Source: Cellvibrio mixtus subsp. mixtus J3-8
GTDB taxonomy: Bacteria > Pseudomonadota > Gammaproteobacteria > Pseudomonadales > Cellvibrionaceae
Direction of reading: 5' to 3'
DNA length: 64,000 nucleotides
NCBI RefSeq assembly: GCF_000766945.1
Contig: NZ_KN266211.1
Span: 187,575-251,574, forward strand
This document shows, piece by piece, positions 28,121 through 37,156 of the stretch (its first letter is position 1; each line of letters begins with the position of its first letter). Below the pieces are notes generated by a model, which worked only from the letters and a program-made list of their open reading frames with translations, was not told where the DNA came from and did no database searches. Both the position numbers and the translations under genes were made by a program.

Positions 28121-28960
28121 ATGAAGCAATATCTTGAGTTAATGCGCGATGTGGTTGATAACGGTATCCAGCGCGGTGATCGCACCGGTACCGGAACCCG
28201 CTCCGTATTTGGTCGCCAGCTGCGTTTTGACCTGAGCGAAGGTTTCCCGCTGGTCACTACCAAAACAGTGCACCTGAAAAGTGTGATTGTCGAACTCTTG
28301 TGGTTCCTGCAAGGCCGTACCGATGTGACCTGGTTGCAAGAGCGTGGTTGCAGCATCTGGAATGAGTGGGCTACGGAAAGCGGTGATCTTGGTCCGGTGT
28401 ACGGCAAGCAATGGCGCAGTTGGGCATGTCCGGATGGTTCCAGCATCGATCAGATTTCGCAGGTAATCGCCCAAATCAAAAAGAATCCTTACTCGCGCCG
28501 TTTGATTGTGAGCGCCTGGAACCCGGCAGATCTGCCGGACGAATCCATGAGTCCGCAGCAAAACGTAGAGCATGGCCGTATGGCGCTGGCTGCTTGCCAT
28601 ACCCTGTTCCAGTTTTACGTTGCCGATGGCAAATTGTCTTGCCAGCTTTACCAGCGCAGTGCAGATTTATTTTTGGGTGTGCCGTTCAATATTGCCAGCT
28701 ACGCGCTGTTGACGCATATGATCGCCCAGCAATGTGACCTCGGTGTGGGTGATTTTGTGCATACCTTTGGTGATTGCCACCTGTACAACAACCACATCAC
28801 CGATAACATCGTGTTTGAGCAATTGGCGCGTGAGCCAAAGCACCTCCCCACGCTGAAGATTTTGCGTAAACCTGACTCAATTTTCGATTATGAGTTGCAG
28901 GACTTTGAGTTCGAGGGCTATCAGCCCCACCCGCGTATTGCAGCGCCTATCGCTATTTAA
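28121..28960 (+). CDS. thyA: thymidylate synthase
   Basis: Converts dUMP to dTMP using methylene-THF. The 279 aa frame (E. coli 264) shows all ThyA blocks: [11 protein letters not shown], the active-site cysteine Cys159 in [11 protein letters not shown], the phosphate-binding [28 protein letters not shown] and the C-terminal [10 protein letters not shown]. The few extra residues fall between the Arg loop and the active-site cysteine ([10 protein letters not shown]). Position before folA makes a dTMP/folate unit: ThyA produces the dihydrofolate that FolA reduces. Confidence 0.97.
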   Translation: MKQYLELMRDVVDNGIQRGDRTGTGTRSVFGRQLRFDLSEGFPLVTTKTVHLKSVIVELLWFLQGRTDVTWLQERGCSIWNEWATESGDLGPVYGKQWRSWACPDGSSIDQISQVIAQIKKNPYSRRLIVSAWNPADLPDESMSPQQNVEHGRMALAACHTLFQFYVADGKLSCQLYQRSADLFLGVPFNIASYALLTHMIAQQCDLGVGDFVHTFGDCHLYNNHITDNIVFEQLAREPKHLPTLKILRKPDSIFDYELQDFEFEGYQPHPRIAAPIAI

Positions 28961-29021
28961 TGGCGGGCGGCAAAGGCGAAATAGAACAGCAAGATCAATA
29001 GATAAGAAAGGCAAGGTTTCG

Positions 29022-29525
29022 ATGAAATTGGCCATCATTGTGGCAGCAGCCAGGAACGGTACGATCGGGCGCAACAACCAATTGCCGTGGCATCTTCCAC
29101 AGGACTTGAAATACTTTAAATCCGTTACCCTGGGCAAACCGGTCATTATGGGGCGCAAAACCTATGAATCCATTGGCCGGCCATTGCCGGGGCGCACCAA
29201 TATTGTCATAACCCGCCAGCCGGATTGGCAAGCAGTCGCTGGTGTTGTTGTGGTTTCCAGCCTTGAGCAGGCAATTGCCGCTGCGGAAAATGTGGTTGCC
29301 GGTGCAGCGGATGCCGAAGCGATGATTATCGGCGGCGCGGAGATTTACCAATTGGCGCTGGGCCGGGCAGATCGCGTTTACCTGACGCAAATTGAAGTGG
29401 ATATTGATGGTGACGCCTCGTTTCCATCCTTATCTCCAGCACTGTGGCAGCGCACATCGGCAGTTACCGGTGATCCTGCCGCCGAATTACCGCACACTTT
29501 TTGTGTCTATGAGCGGCATGAATGA
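29022..29525 (+). CDS. folA: dihydrofolate reductase
   Basis: Reduces dihydrofolate to tetrahydrofolate; target of trimethoprim in the family. The 167 aa begin MKLAIIVAAARNGTIGRNNQLPWHLPQDL, with the catalytic Asp in the last motif, then GRKTYESIGRPLPGR (NADPH site) and IIGGAEIY. The open frame extends further upstream across the end of thyA, but ATG 29022 with AAGAAAGG before it fits family length (159 aa in E. coli). Confidence 0.96.
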   Translation: MKLAIIVAAARNGTIGRNNQLPWHLPQDLKYFKSVTLGKPVIMGRKTYESIGRPLPGRTNIVITRQPDWQAVAGVVVVSSLEQAIAAAENVVAGAADAEAMIIGGAEIYQLALGRADRVYLTQIEVDIDGDASFPSLSPALWQRTSAVTGDPAAELPHTFCVYERHE

Positions 29526-29592
29526 ATTATTTAGTGGGTATCGGTGGCTAGTTTTTCACCACTGATCTTAAATTGCTTTATTCAAGTGCAAT

Positions 29593-29613
29593 GCGTGTTA
29601 CCTAAATACACGC
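29593..29613. repeat. small inverted repeat downstream of folA
   Basis: GCGTGT (29593-29598) and ACACGC (29608-29613) around a nine-base loop, without a T run. It may be a weak terminator of the lgt-thyA-folA run. The rest of the 244-base gap to the DUF3450 gene contains a direct repeat GCGCTCATT (29653-29661 and 29669-29677) overlapping a possible -10 TACAAT (29661-29666); nothing stronger was seen. Confidence 0.3.
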
Positions 29614-29769
29614 CTGAAAAGTCTAAAAGATAAATCGTGGATGTGGTTTGAGGCGCTCATTACAATGCGCGCTCATTGCCGGAGCACGGCACATCAAGTT
29701 GTTAATAGTCGCGAGTTTTCATCGTTTGTTTCCAAAAAAGCACATCATTAGCACCCGATTGGGAGGGGT

Positions 29770-30558
29770 ATGGAAAAGCATCGATTTTTAGCGGTGATGT
29801 CGTCCGCGTTGCTATCCGCAAACCTGCTGATGGTTGGCCAGGTATGGGCGCAGGCTGCAACCAATGTCGATGCGGTGGTGGAGGCCGGGCAAGCTAAAAC
29901 TGCGCAGGCCGAAGCGTCGCAAACGCGTATTGATCAATTGGTTAATGAAACCGAAGACCTTGCACGCGAATTCAAGCAACAAAATAAATTCATCGACGAC
30001 TTGCGCATTTTCAATGCACAAATGGAAAAGCAGGTTTCCCTGCAGTTACAAGTCGTGGATGAATTGACGACCTCCATAGAAAAAGTGACGGTGATTGAAC
30101 GGCAAATCCAGCCATTGATTTTCCGCATGCTCGATAGCCTGGAACAGTTCGTAAAGCTGGATAAACCTTTCTCCTTGCGTGAGCGGCAACAACGTTTGGC
30201 CATGTTACGAGCCAATCAGGACCGCGCTGATATCCCTGTCTCTGAAAAATTCCGCCAGGTACTTGAAGCCTACAAAATTGAATCCGCCTACGGAACATCC
30301 ATTGAAGCTTACAAAGAGACTTTGACGTTGGAAGGACAGCCGCGCGAAGTGAATATTTTGCGGGTCGGACGTATTGCGCTGATGTACCAAACTACCGATA
30401 CCACTCTGAGTGGCTACTGGGACCCATCCAAACGGGGTTGGGTTGCGCTGGACAGTTCCTATAAAGCCCGCATCCTCAAAGGCTTGCGCATCGCGCGTGA
30501 TCAAACTGCCAGCGATATTATGTTGTTACCCGTACAGGCACCGGAGCGTTCGAAATGA
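29770..30558 (+). CDS. DUF3450 periplasmic coiled-coil protein (TonB2-system component)
   Basis: A 262 aa exported protein: signal peptide ending QVWAQA, then a long coiled coil (about 35-115; QTRIDQLVNETEDLAREFK) and a C-terminal domain with SLRERQQRLAMLR and GYWDPSKRGW, features of DUF3450. Genes of this family head TonB2-type operons in Vibrio and relatives, where the product is thought to assist the TtpC-like protein in the periplasm. GGGAGGGG gives a strong ribosome site. The stop overlaps the next start by four bases. Confidence 0.88.
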   Translation: MEKHRFLAVMSSALLSANLLMVGQVWAQAATNVDAVVEAGQAKTAQAEASQTRIDQLVNETEDLAREFKQQNKFIDDLRIFNAQMEKQVSLQLQVVDELTTSIEKVTVIERQIQPLIFRMLDSLEQFVKLDKPFSLRERQQRLAMLRANQDRADIPVSEKFRQVLEAYKIESAYGTSIEAYKETLTLEGQPREVNILRVGRIALMYQTTDTTLSGYWDPSKRGWVALDSSYKARILKGLRIARDQTASDIMLLPVQAPERSK

Positions 30559-31931
30559 GGTTGGGAGTTGTGTTTGCACTGGTGGCAGGGATTTTATCAA
30601 CAAGCGCGTTGGCACAACCGGAGCGCGCACAAAACCTTGATCAATTACTCGATATGATCAAACGCTCGCAGATTAGCGAGTCGGCGGAACATCGCCAGCG
30701 CGAAGCTGAATTCGCGCGCAATAAAGCCAACCAGGTGGCGCTGGTTGAACAAGCCAAGGCAACGCGTGCACAACTCGAAGAGCGCGCCGCCGAATTGGAA
30801 CGTATCTATACCGAACAACAACTGCTGGTTAACAGTAAGAAAGCGCAATTGAGTGAGCGCCTGGGGTCCATGCGCGAATTGTTCGGACACCTGACTTCTA
30901 CTGCAGGGGATTTGCGCGGTGTGCTCGATACCTCGCTGGTCAGCGCCCAGTATCCGGGGCGCGGCGATTTCCTGCAGGCCTTGATCGAAAAAATGAACGG
31001 CAGCACGCAACTGCCAGATATCGAGGAAATCGAGCGCCTGTGGTACGAGGCCCAGCGCGAAATGATCGAAACCGGGCGTGTCGTGGCGTTTAGCGGCCCG
31101 GTAGTGAAGATCAGCGGTGAGACACGGAAGCAGGAGATTGTGCGGATTGGCGCTTACAACCTGGTGTCCGAAGGTCATTACCTGAGTTATGACGGGCGCA
31201 AAATCGAAGAACTGGTGCGCCAGCCGGGCGATGATCTACTCGCTGCGGCAGCGGAGTTACAAGCTGCCAAAAGCGGCACGACAGTCAATATTGGTATAGA
31301 TCCATCCGGCCCGCGCGGTGGCCAACTACTCTCGGCATTGACCCAAAAACCTACCTTTATGGAATACCTTGATCAAGGTGGCCTGGTGGGATGGGCCATT
31401 GTATGGGTAGGTGTTTTTGGCCTCGCATTGGGTGTTTGGCGAATTTATGTATTGCTTACGGTCAGTACCAAGGTCCATGCACAACTGAATAATCCCGTTG
31501 CGAACCCCGACAATCCCCTTGGTCGCGTTCTGATTATGGCGGAGGAAAATGCCGCTGTAGATCTGGAAACCCTGGAACTGAAACTGGAAGAGGCAGTACT
31601 GCGCGAGCGCCCGGCGATTGAAAGTGGTTTGTCGATGATGAAAATTATCGCTGCAGTAGCGCCGCTCTTAGGGCTGTTGGGGACGGTGACCGGTATGATT
31701 ACCACGTTCCAGGCCATTACCATTTTTGGTGCCGGTGACGCCAAGAATATGGCTGTCGGTATTTCCATGGCACTGGTCACCACGGTGCAAGGGCTGGTAG
31801 TAGCGATTCCAATGGTCTTGATGCACACCCTGGTGAATGGCCGGGCCAAATCGGTGATCCATATCCTGGATGAACAAAGCGCGGGCCTCGTCGCAGAAAA
31901 CGCTGAACGTAAAGCGGCAGCGCAGGCCTGA
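30555..31931 (+). CDS. ttpC: TtpC-like MotA/TolQ/ExbB-family proton channel protein
   Basis: A 458 aa protein with a signal peptide (ending ALA), a large periplasmic coiled-coil half (about 20-265, rich in Glu/Arg/Gln), then the MotA/TolQ/ExbB channel module: a first membrane helix around residues 277-297 (GLVGWAIVWVGVFGLALGVW), and helices carrying MKIIAAVAPLLGLLGTVTGMI and AVGISMALVTTVQGLVVAIPMV. The extra periplasmic half distinguishes TtpC from the short ExbB and matches the fourth component required by TonB2 systems in Vibrio. Coupled by ATGA overlap to DUF3450. Confidence 0.9.
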   Translation: MRLGVVFALVAGILSTSALAQPERAQNLDQLLDMIKRSQISESAEHRQREAEFARNKANQVALVEQAKATRAQLEERAAELERIYTEQQLLVNSKKAQLSERLGSMRELFGHLTSTAGDLRGVLDTSLVSAQYPGRGDFLQALIEKMNGSTQLPDIEEIERLWYEAQREMIETGRVVAFSGPVVKISGETRKQEIVRIGAYNLVSEGHYLSYDGRKIEELVRQPGDDLLAAAAELQAAKSGTTVNIGIDPSGPRGGQLLSALTQKPTFMEYLDQGGLVGWAIVWVGVFGLALGVWRIYVLLTVSTKVHAQLNNPVANPDNPLGRVLIMAEENAAVDLETLELKLEEAVLRERPAIESGLSMMKIIAAVAPLLGLLGTVTGMITTFQAITIFGAGDAKNMAVGISMALVTTVQGLVVAIPMVLMHTLVNGRAKSVIHILDEQSAGLVAENAERKAAAQA

Positions 31932-31936
31932 AATCC

Positions 31937-32464
31937 ATGCAGCCGCTGCTGGATGCCATAGCGACTCTCCGCGCCTTTCTGGACCAGGGCGGATTGATGA
32001 TGTATTTCATCGCCCTGCTAACCTTGTGTATGTGGACCCTGATTTTTGAGCGGCTGTCCTACTTCAAAGGCGATTTAAAACCTGAATTGCAAGAGTTTTT
32101 CAGTGCATGGGAAGCGCGTCGCGAGCGTAAATCCTGGTATGCCCACAAAATTCGTACCGCGATGATTTCGCGGGTTAATAGCCGGATTGACGCGAATCTG
32201 GATATTATCTCCGCGCTAGTTGCCTTGTGCCCGTTAATGGGGTTACTCGGTACCGTGATCGGTATGATTGAAGTATTCAGTGTGCTTTCCACCAGCGGCG
32301 GTGGCAACGCCCGGTCCATGGCCAACGGCGTATCCAAAGCGACAATTCCCGTGATGGCGGGCATGGTATCGGCGATCAGCGGACTCTTTGTCCATGCGTA
32401 CCTGGCACGGGTGGCGAATACTGAAAAAGCGCTGTTTGCAGACCATCTCACGATGGATCATTAA
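31937..32464 (+). CDS. exbB: ExbB2 proton channel subunit
   Basis: A 175 aa inner-membrane protein of the MotA/TolQ/ExbB family: one helix near residues 20-38 (GGLMMYFIALLTLCMWTLIF), a cytoplasmic loop, then LVALCPLMGLLGTVIGMIEVF and PVMAGMVSAISGLFVHAY. With ExbD it forms the pmf-driven motor that energises TonB. Five bases after the TtpC-like gene, so in the same operon. Confidence 0.92.
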   Translation: MQPLLDAIATLRAFLDQGGLMMYFIALLTLCMWTLIFERLSYFKGDLKPELQEFFSAWEARRERKSWYAHKIRTAMISRVNSRIDANLDIISALVALCPLMGLLGTVIGMIEVFSVLSTSGGGNARSMANGVSKATIPVMAGMVSAISGLFVHAYLARVANTEKALFADHLTMDH

Positions 32465-32564
32465 TAATCCCGGTCATTTTTTTGATAAAAGCTGATCAAC
32501 ATTTCGGTAACAGTTTTGGTCACCCATAACTGCTTTCGCGGTGACTTTCGTAGTGAGATGGTTC

Positions 32565-32978
32565 ATGAGCCGGCATAAAGCAAAATTTGAAGACGACGTA
32601 CAAGCATTAGATCTAACGCCCATGCTGGACGTAGTCTTTATCATGCTGGTTTTTTTCATTGTTACCGCATCATTTGTGAAAGAAACCGGGCGCGAAGTCA
32701 TGCGTCCGGATTCCACCACCGCACAAGATCAACCCAAGGCAACCTTATTAATTTCAGTGACTGCCGATAACGAAATCTGGATAGATAATCAACGCATTGA
32801 GCAGCGTGGATTGCGCCGTGCCATCGAGCGCATGCGTATCGATAATCCCAAAGGTGCGCTCTCAATCCAGGCTGCTATCGATGCCGACATGCAATACATT
32901 TTTACGATTGTGAATGCCGCGCGTGATGCCGGTGTTGACGATGTAATTGTATCCACTCCAAAAAGCACGCAACCATGA
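32565..32978 (+). CDS. exbD: ExbD2 biopolymer transport protein
   Basis: A 137 aa single-span protein with the proton-carrying Asp in the membrane helix (DLTPMLDVVFIMLVFFIVTASF) and a periplasmic domain ending VIVSTPK. ATG 32565 is chosen because the conserved cytoplasmic start (MSRHKAKFEDDVQALDLTPM) begins there; eight extra codons upstream look unrelated. The 3' end overlaps tonB by four bases. Confidence 0.93.
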   Translation: MSRHKAKFEDDVQALDLTPMLDVVFIMLVFFIVTASFVKETGREVMRPDSTTAQDQPKATLLISVTADNEIWIDNQRIEQRGLRRAIERMRIDNPKGALSIQAAIDADMQYIFTIVNAARDAGVDDVIVSTPKSTQP

Positions 32979-33598
32979 ATCCATCGCGCATGGCAGTAGG
33001 TGCAATGCTTGCGGTCATGACGACGTTGTGCCTGCTATTTCTGATGAACATGTTGATCAACAATCAATTCGAAGAGCCGGACGATTACCGCACTATTCCT
33101 GTTGCGCCGATCCTGATGCCGAACATCAGTGTGGAAAAACGTCTTGAAGCGCCGCCCCCGGTCAAACCGCCCGAGCCGGAATTGCCACCGGAAGAAATGT
33201 CGGTGCAGGATTTTGTAATTCCTGACATCGTGATTGCACCGCTGGATCTTGATACTCCTATTTTCAACGATACCTTGCTGGATACGCGTGCATTGGTTTT
33301 TACCGAAGGCGAATATTTGCCCATCGTAAAAGTGCAGCCTGAATATCCTAACTCGGCGCTCTCGCGCGGTATCGAGGGGTATTGCACAGTGGAATTCACC
33401 ATCACTGTTACAGGGGCCACGCGCGATGCGCGTACGATCACTGAAGATTGCCGCACCAAAGACGGCCAACTTACCAGCGTATTTGATCGCGTTTCAGTAC
33501 GCGCTGCTGCAAAGTTTAAATACAAACCGAAAGTGGTAGATGGTAAACCGGTTGAAATTCGCGGAGTCAAAAGCCGCTTCGTCTTTGAGATGAAATAG
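32975..33598 (+). CDS. tonB: TonB2-type energy transducer
   Basis: A 207 aa TonB: N-terminal membrane anchor (about 7-28), a short Pro-rich periplasmic spacer (PPPVKPPEPELPPEE), and the C-terminal domain with the YP motif region (VKVQPEYPNSALSRGIEGYCTVEFTI) that contacts TonB boxes of outer-membrane receptors. The spacer is much shorter than in E. coli TonB, as is usual for TonB2. Likely partner for the receptor encoded at 37157-39253, though it may serve many receptors. Confidence 0.93.
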   Translation: MNPSRMAVGAMLAVMTTLCLLFLMNMLINNQFEEPDDYRTIPVAPILMPNISVEKRLEAPPPVKPPEPELPPEEMSVQDFVIPDIVIAPLDLDTPIFNDTLLDTRALVFTEGEYLPIVKVQPEYPNSALSRGIEGYCTVEFTITVTGATRDARTITEDCRTKDGQLTSVFDRVSVRAAAKFKYKPKVVDGKPVEIRGVKSRFVFEMK

Positions 33599-33608
33599 GG
33601 TCCCGGCG

Positions 33609-34952
33609 ATGAATTGGATTGCAACGCTAGTAATAACCACCCGCGTACTCAAACAAACGTTTGTTGTAATAATTTTATTGGTCGTTACCGGGCAGGCATT
33701 CGCGCAGGTTGCCAGCCAGAATATCCATCGCGATGAGCGGCGTGTTTTGCCGCACGTCTCTGCCGCATTTGGCAATAAAATTGAAGAAGTATTAATTTTT
33801 ATTCAGCCTGCTAACCCTGACTCAGCCTTAAATCCCGGCAAAGCCATTTCCCTGTTGTCGCAATTGGAAGCTAACAAAAACCAATTGAATGCTTATGAGC
33901 TGGTATTGCTCTACCAATATTTTGGTTACGCCTATCTTGCGCAAGAAAATTATTCCCGTGCCGCAGATTATTTTAATCGTGCGCTGGCCCAGTCGCCCAA
34001 TATTCCTGTAGCTATGGAGGCGCAAATTTTATTGGTGCTTGGGCAAGTGTACCTGGTGGATGAAAAGCCGCGGCAAGCATTAAACACCATGTTGCGCTGG
34101 ACTGAATATGTCGATGAAATGCATCCGGACCAATGGGCGTTATTCGCCAAAATTTATTACAAACTAGGTGATAACGATGACGCACTGGTGAATATTAATG
34201 AAGCTATTGATGCGCAGCTGGATAACAAAAAAACGCCCACTGAGTCCTGGTATTTGTTGCAGCACAGTTTGTATGTGGAGCGGGAAGATTATAAAAATGC
34301 TTTGGCTTCGTTGAAAAAACTGGTTGGCTATTATCCCAAGGCGCGTTATTGGAAAAGCCTCTCCCATATTTATGGCGAATTAAAACGCGACCAGGAGTCC
34401 CTTGCCGCTCTGGAGATTTGTTATCAGCTTGGCGGCCTGACAACAGAAAAGGAATTATTAAATCTCTCTTACTTGTTAATGGAAGAGAACGCACCTTACA
34501 AAGCGGCGAAGGTGTTAAAAAAAGGATTGTATGTGGATCGAATAATTGCGCCCGATCCCAATAACCTGATGTTGCTGGCAGAGTCGCTACGCCTTGCAAA
34601 AAACTCCAAAGAATCGTTGGTTGAATATGAGAAGGCTGCAAAAAATTCACGCGATCCGGAGCTGATTTTACGCTTGGCGAGTGCATACTACGATAATGGA
34701 AAATTCAAGGAAGCCGCGCGCGCTGCGCGCAATGCCCTCAAGGCGCCGCGCCTGAAACGTGCCGATCACGCAAACTTTGTGGTAGGGCAAGCAGAGCTGG
34801 CCCAGAATAATTTTGATGAGGCATTAAAATTTTTTGAAGCGGCGAGTAAAGATCCGCGCAGTGAAACGTCTGCAAAAGAATGGATTACGTATGTCGAACG
34901 GGAAAAACTAAAAACATCGTCTGCAACAGCGACGCTTCCGGTGCGGCAATAA
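33609..34952 (+). CDS. TPR-repeat protein of the TonB2 operon
   Basis: A 447 aa exported protein: a hydrophobic segment at about 17-32 ending GQAFAQ, then helical repeats of TPR type from about 75 onwards (NAYELVLLYQYFGYAYLAQENYSRAADYF...; ALVNINEAID; ASLKKLVGYYP; KFKEAARAARNALKA; FDEALKFFEAA). It begins 10 bases after tonB and ends the operon. A TPR gene closes the equivalent Vibrio cluster (VC1543 in my memory), where it is proposed to act on the TonB2 complex. Its exact job is not known. Confidence 0.85.
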   Translation: MNWIATLVITTRVLKQTFVVIILLVVTGQAFAQVASQNIHRDERRVLPHVSAAFGNKIEEVLIFIQPANPDSALNPGKAISLLSQLEANKNQLNAYELVLLYQYFGYAYLAQENYSRAADYFNRALAQSPNIPVAMEAQILLVLGQVYLVDEKPRQALNTMLRWTEYVDEMHPDQWALFAKIYYKLGDNDDALVNINEAIDAQLDNKKTPTESWYLLQHSLYVEREDYKNALASLKKLVGYYPKARYWKSLSHIYGELKRDQESLAALEICYQLGGLTTEKELLNLSYLLMEENAPYKAAKVLKKGLYVDRIIAPDPNNLMLLAESLRLAKNSKESLVEYEKAAKNSRDPELILRLASAYYDNGKFKEAARAARNALKAPRLKRADHANFVVGQAELAQNNFDEALKFFEAASKDPRSETSAKEWITYVEREKLKTSSATATLPVRQ

Positions 34953-34986
34953 GGTGTTACGTCAACAGGTTTGCAATCAGCCACCA

Positions 34987-35020
34987 ACAAAAAAGCCCGC
35001 ATTATTGCGGGCTTTTTTGT
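34987..35020. terminator. bidirectional terminator between the TonB2 operon and ilvD
   Basis: AAAAAAGCCCGCA-TTAT-TGCGGGCTTTTTT, 13-bp arms between convergent genes. Confidence 0.88.
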
Positions 35021-35048
35021 TGTAGTGAAAGCGGGACCACAAGATCAA

Positions 35049-36893
35049 TTAATCGAGCTTGCTTAAATCCCTTACCGCACCTTTATCGGCGCTGGTTGCC
35101 AGCATCGCATAGGCTTTCAATGATGCGGAGACTTTGCGTGGACGAACTTCGCTGGGTTTCCAGGCCAATGGACCTTTGGCATTTTCGGCGGCGCGACGGG
35201 CATCCAGTTCCGCATCGGTCAGCACTACATTGATGCTGCGGTTGGGGATGTCGATGCGAATGATATCGCCATTCTGTACTAAACCAATTGCACCGCCAGC
35301 CGCCGCTTCGGGCGATACGTGGCCGATCGATAAACCCGAGGTTCCACCGGAGAAGCGACCATCGGTCAGCAGCGCGCACGCTTTGCCCAGGCCTTTGGAT
35401 TTTAAATAGCTGGTGGGGTAGAGCATCTCTTGCATACCCGGACCACCTTTTGGGCCTTCATAGCGAATGACGACAACATCGCCTTCTTTCACTTTGCCAT
35501 CGAGGATGTCGGCTACGGCTTTGTCCTGGCTTTCTACAACATAAGCCTTGCCTTCAAAGACCCAACAGCTTTCGTCTACGCCTGAGGTTTTCACTACACA
35601 GCCGTCGAGCGCGATGTTGCCTTTAAGGACTGCCAAACCGCCTTCTTTGCTGTACGCATTTTTAACAGAACGGATACAACCTTCGGCGCGGTCGCCATCC
35701 AATGTCGGCCAGCGTGTTGCCTGGCTAAAAGCGACCTGGGTCGGGATACCGGCAGGGCCTGCTTTGTAGAAAGTCGCTACCGCTTCGGATGAGGTGCTGA
35801 TGATGTCCCATTTATCCAACGCTTCCTGGAAGGTTTTGCTGTGAACAGTGGGCAATTGGTTGTGGAGCAAACCACCGCGATTCAGTTCCGCCAAAATACC
35901 CATTACGCCACCGGCGCGGTGCACGTCTTCCATGTGGTATTTCTGGGTGTTGGGGGCAACTTTACACAACTGCGGTACTTTGCGGCTCATGCGGTCCACA
36001 TCGAACATAGTGAACGGCACTTCGCCTTCCTGCGCGGCGGCAAGCAAGTGCAGGATGGTATTGGTTGAACCGCCCATGGCAATATCGAGTGCCATCGCAT
36101 TTTCATAGGCTTCAAAGGTTGCGATGGAGCGTGGCAATACGCTGTCATCGTCTTCTTCGTAGTAACGCTTGGTGATTTCCACAATACGGCGGCCAGCTTC
36201 GAGGAACAACTGTTCGCGGTCAGCGTGGGTTGCCAGTAAGGAGCCGTTGCCCGGCAAGGATAAGCCCAGTGCTTCGGTCAGGCAGTTCATTGAGTTAGCG
36301 GTAAACATACCCGAGCAGGAACCACAGGTGGGGCAGGCAGAGCGCTCGTACTCATTCACTTTTTCGTCGCTGGCGTTGTCGTCTACCGCAATCACCATGG
36401 CATCAACCAGATCGAGCTTATGCTCGGCAAGTTTGGTTTTCCCCGCTTCCATCGGGCCACCGGATACGAAAATCACCGGGATATTCAGGCGCATCGCCGC
36501 CATCAACATACCGGGGGTGATTTTGTCGCAGTTGGAAATACAAACGATGGCGTCGGCGCAGTGCGCATTCACCATGTATTCCACCGAGTCGGCGATGATG
36601 TCGCGCGATGGCAGGCTATAGAGCATGCCGTCATGGCCCATGGCGATACCGTCGTCCACGGCAATGGTATTGAATTCTTTGGCAACGCCGCCGGCTTTTT
36701 CAATTTCGCGGGCAACCAATTGACCCAGGTCCTTGAGGTGAACGTGGCCGGGTACAAATTGGGTAAAGGAGTTGGCAACAGCGATGATAGGTTTTTGGAA
36801 ATCGTCATCTTTCATGCCCGTTGCACGCCACAGGGCGCGGGCACCGGCCATATTGCGGCCCGATGTCGTGGTTTTGGAACGATAAACCGGCAT
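35049..36893 (-). CDS. ilvD: dihydroxy-acid dehydratase
   Basis: Iron-sulfur enzyme of branched-chain amino acid synthesis (dihydroxyisovalerate to ketoisovalerate, and the isoleucine equivalent). The 614 aa protein (E. coli 616) carries the cluster cysteines in [11 protein letters not shown] (Cys122) and CPTCGSCSG (Cys193) and the conserved [12 protein letters not shown] and [11 protein letters not shown] blocks. ATG 36893 is chosen: GAGG lies five bases upstream, and the open codons before it do not match the family. It lies alone, between the TonB2 operon and the siderophore receptor, and has no obvious link to them. Confidence 0.97.
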   Translation of the reverse strand: MPVYRSKTTTSGRNMAGARALWRATGMKDDDFQKPIIAVANSFTQFVPGHVHLKDLGQLVAREIEKAGGVAKEFNTIAVDDGIAMGHDGMLYSLPSRDIIADSVEYMVNAHCADAIVCISNCDKITPGMLMAAMRLNIPVIFVSGGPMEAGKTKLAEHKLDLVDAMVIAVDDNASDEKVNEYERSACPTCGSCSGMFTANSMNCLTEALGLSLPGNGSLLATHADREQLFLEAGRRIVEITKRYYEEDDDSVLPRSIATFEAYENAMALDIAMGGSTNTILHLLAAAQEGEVPFTMFDVDRMSRKVPQLCKVAPNTQKYHMEDVHRAGGVMGILAELNRGGLLHNQLPTVHSKTFQEALDKWDIISTSSEAVATFYKAGPAGIPTQVAFSQATRWPTLDGDRAEGCIRSVKNAYSKEGGLAVLKGNIALDGCVVKTSGVDESCWVFEGKAYVVESQDKAVADILDGKVKEGDVVVIRYEGPKGGPGMQEMLYPTSYLKSKGLGKACALLTDGRFSGGTSGLSIGHVSPEAAAGGAIGLVQNGDIIRIDIPNRSINVVLTDAELDARRAAENAKGPLAWKPSEVRPRKVSASLKAYAMLATSADKGAVRDLSKLD

Positions 36894-37042
36894 AACTAAC
36901 CTCGATCTTGTATTAGCGGCTAACAGATAGGCACCCATCTTAACAGATGCCCCAAGCCAGCCGCAGTAAGATGTGTTATCGCGGGCAATAACAATCGTGC
37001 ATACCAAATTGTCGTCACATCACATATGCGATATTTTTATTT

Positions 37043-37061
37043 GATAATAAAAATGAGATTG
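37043..37061 (+). promoter_or_regulatory. Fur-box-like sequence at the receptor promoter
   Basis: GATAATAAAAATGAGATTG matches the 19-base Fur consensus at 12 positions, with a perfect first GATAAT hexamer. It overlaps the -35 box below. Confidence 0.5.
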
Positions 37062-37087
37062 ATTCGCGTTAGCTTTTTGTTTAAAAT
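37059..37087 (+). promoter_or_regulatory. sigma-70-type promoter of the siderophore receptor gene
   Basis: TTGATT (37059-37064), 17-base spacer, TAAAAT (37082-37087), 69 bases upstream of the ATG. Confidence 0.5.
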
Positions 37088-37156
37088 ATATTCATCTAAA
37101 TATCCAGATCCATATTCCGTTATATCCCCCTATTTAAACACTCTCAGGAAGTCGTT

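Noticed and set aside
29653..29677. Direct repeat GCGCTCATT x2 before the TonB2 operon
   Set aside because: Only two short copies, 16 bases apart, with no known matching operator; reported only as a note in the neighbouring feature.
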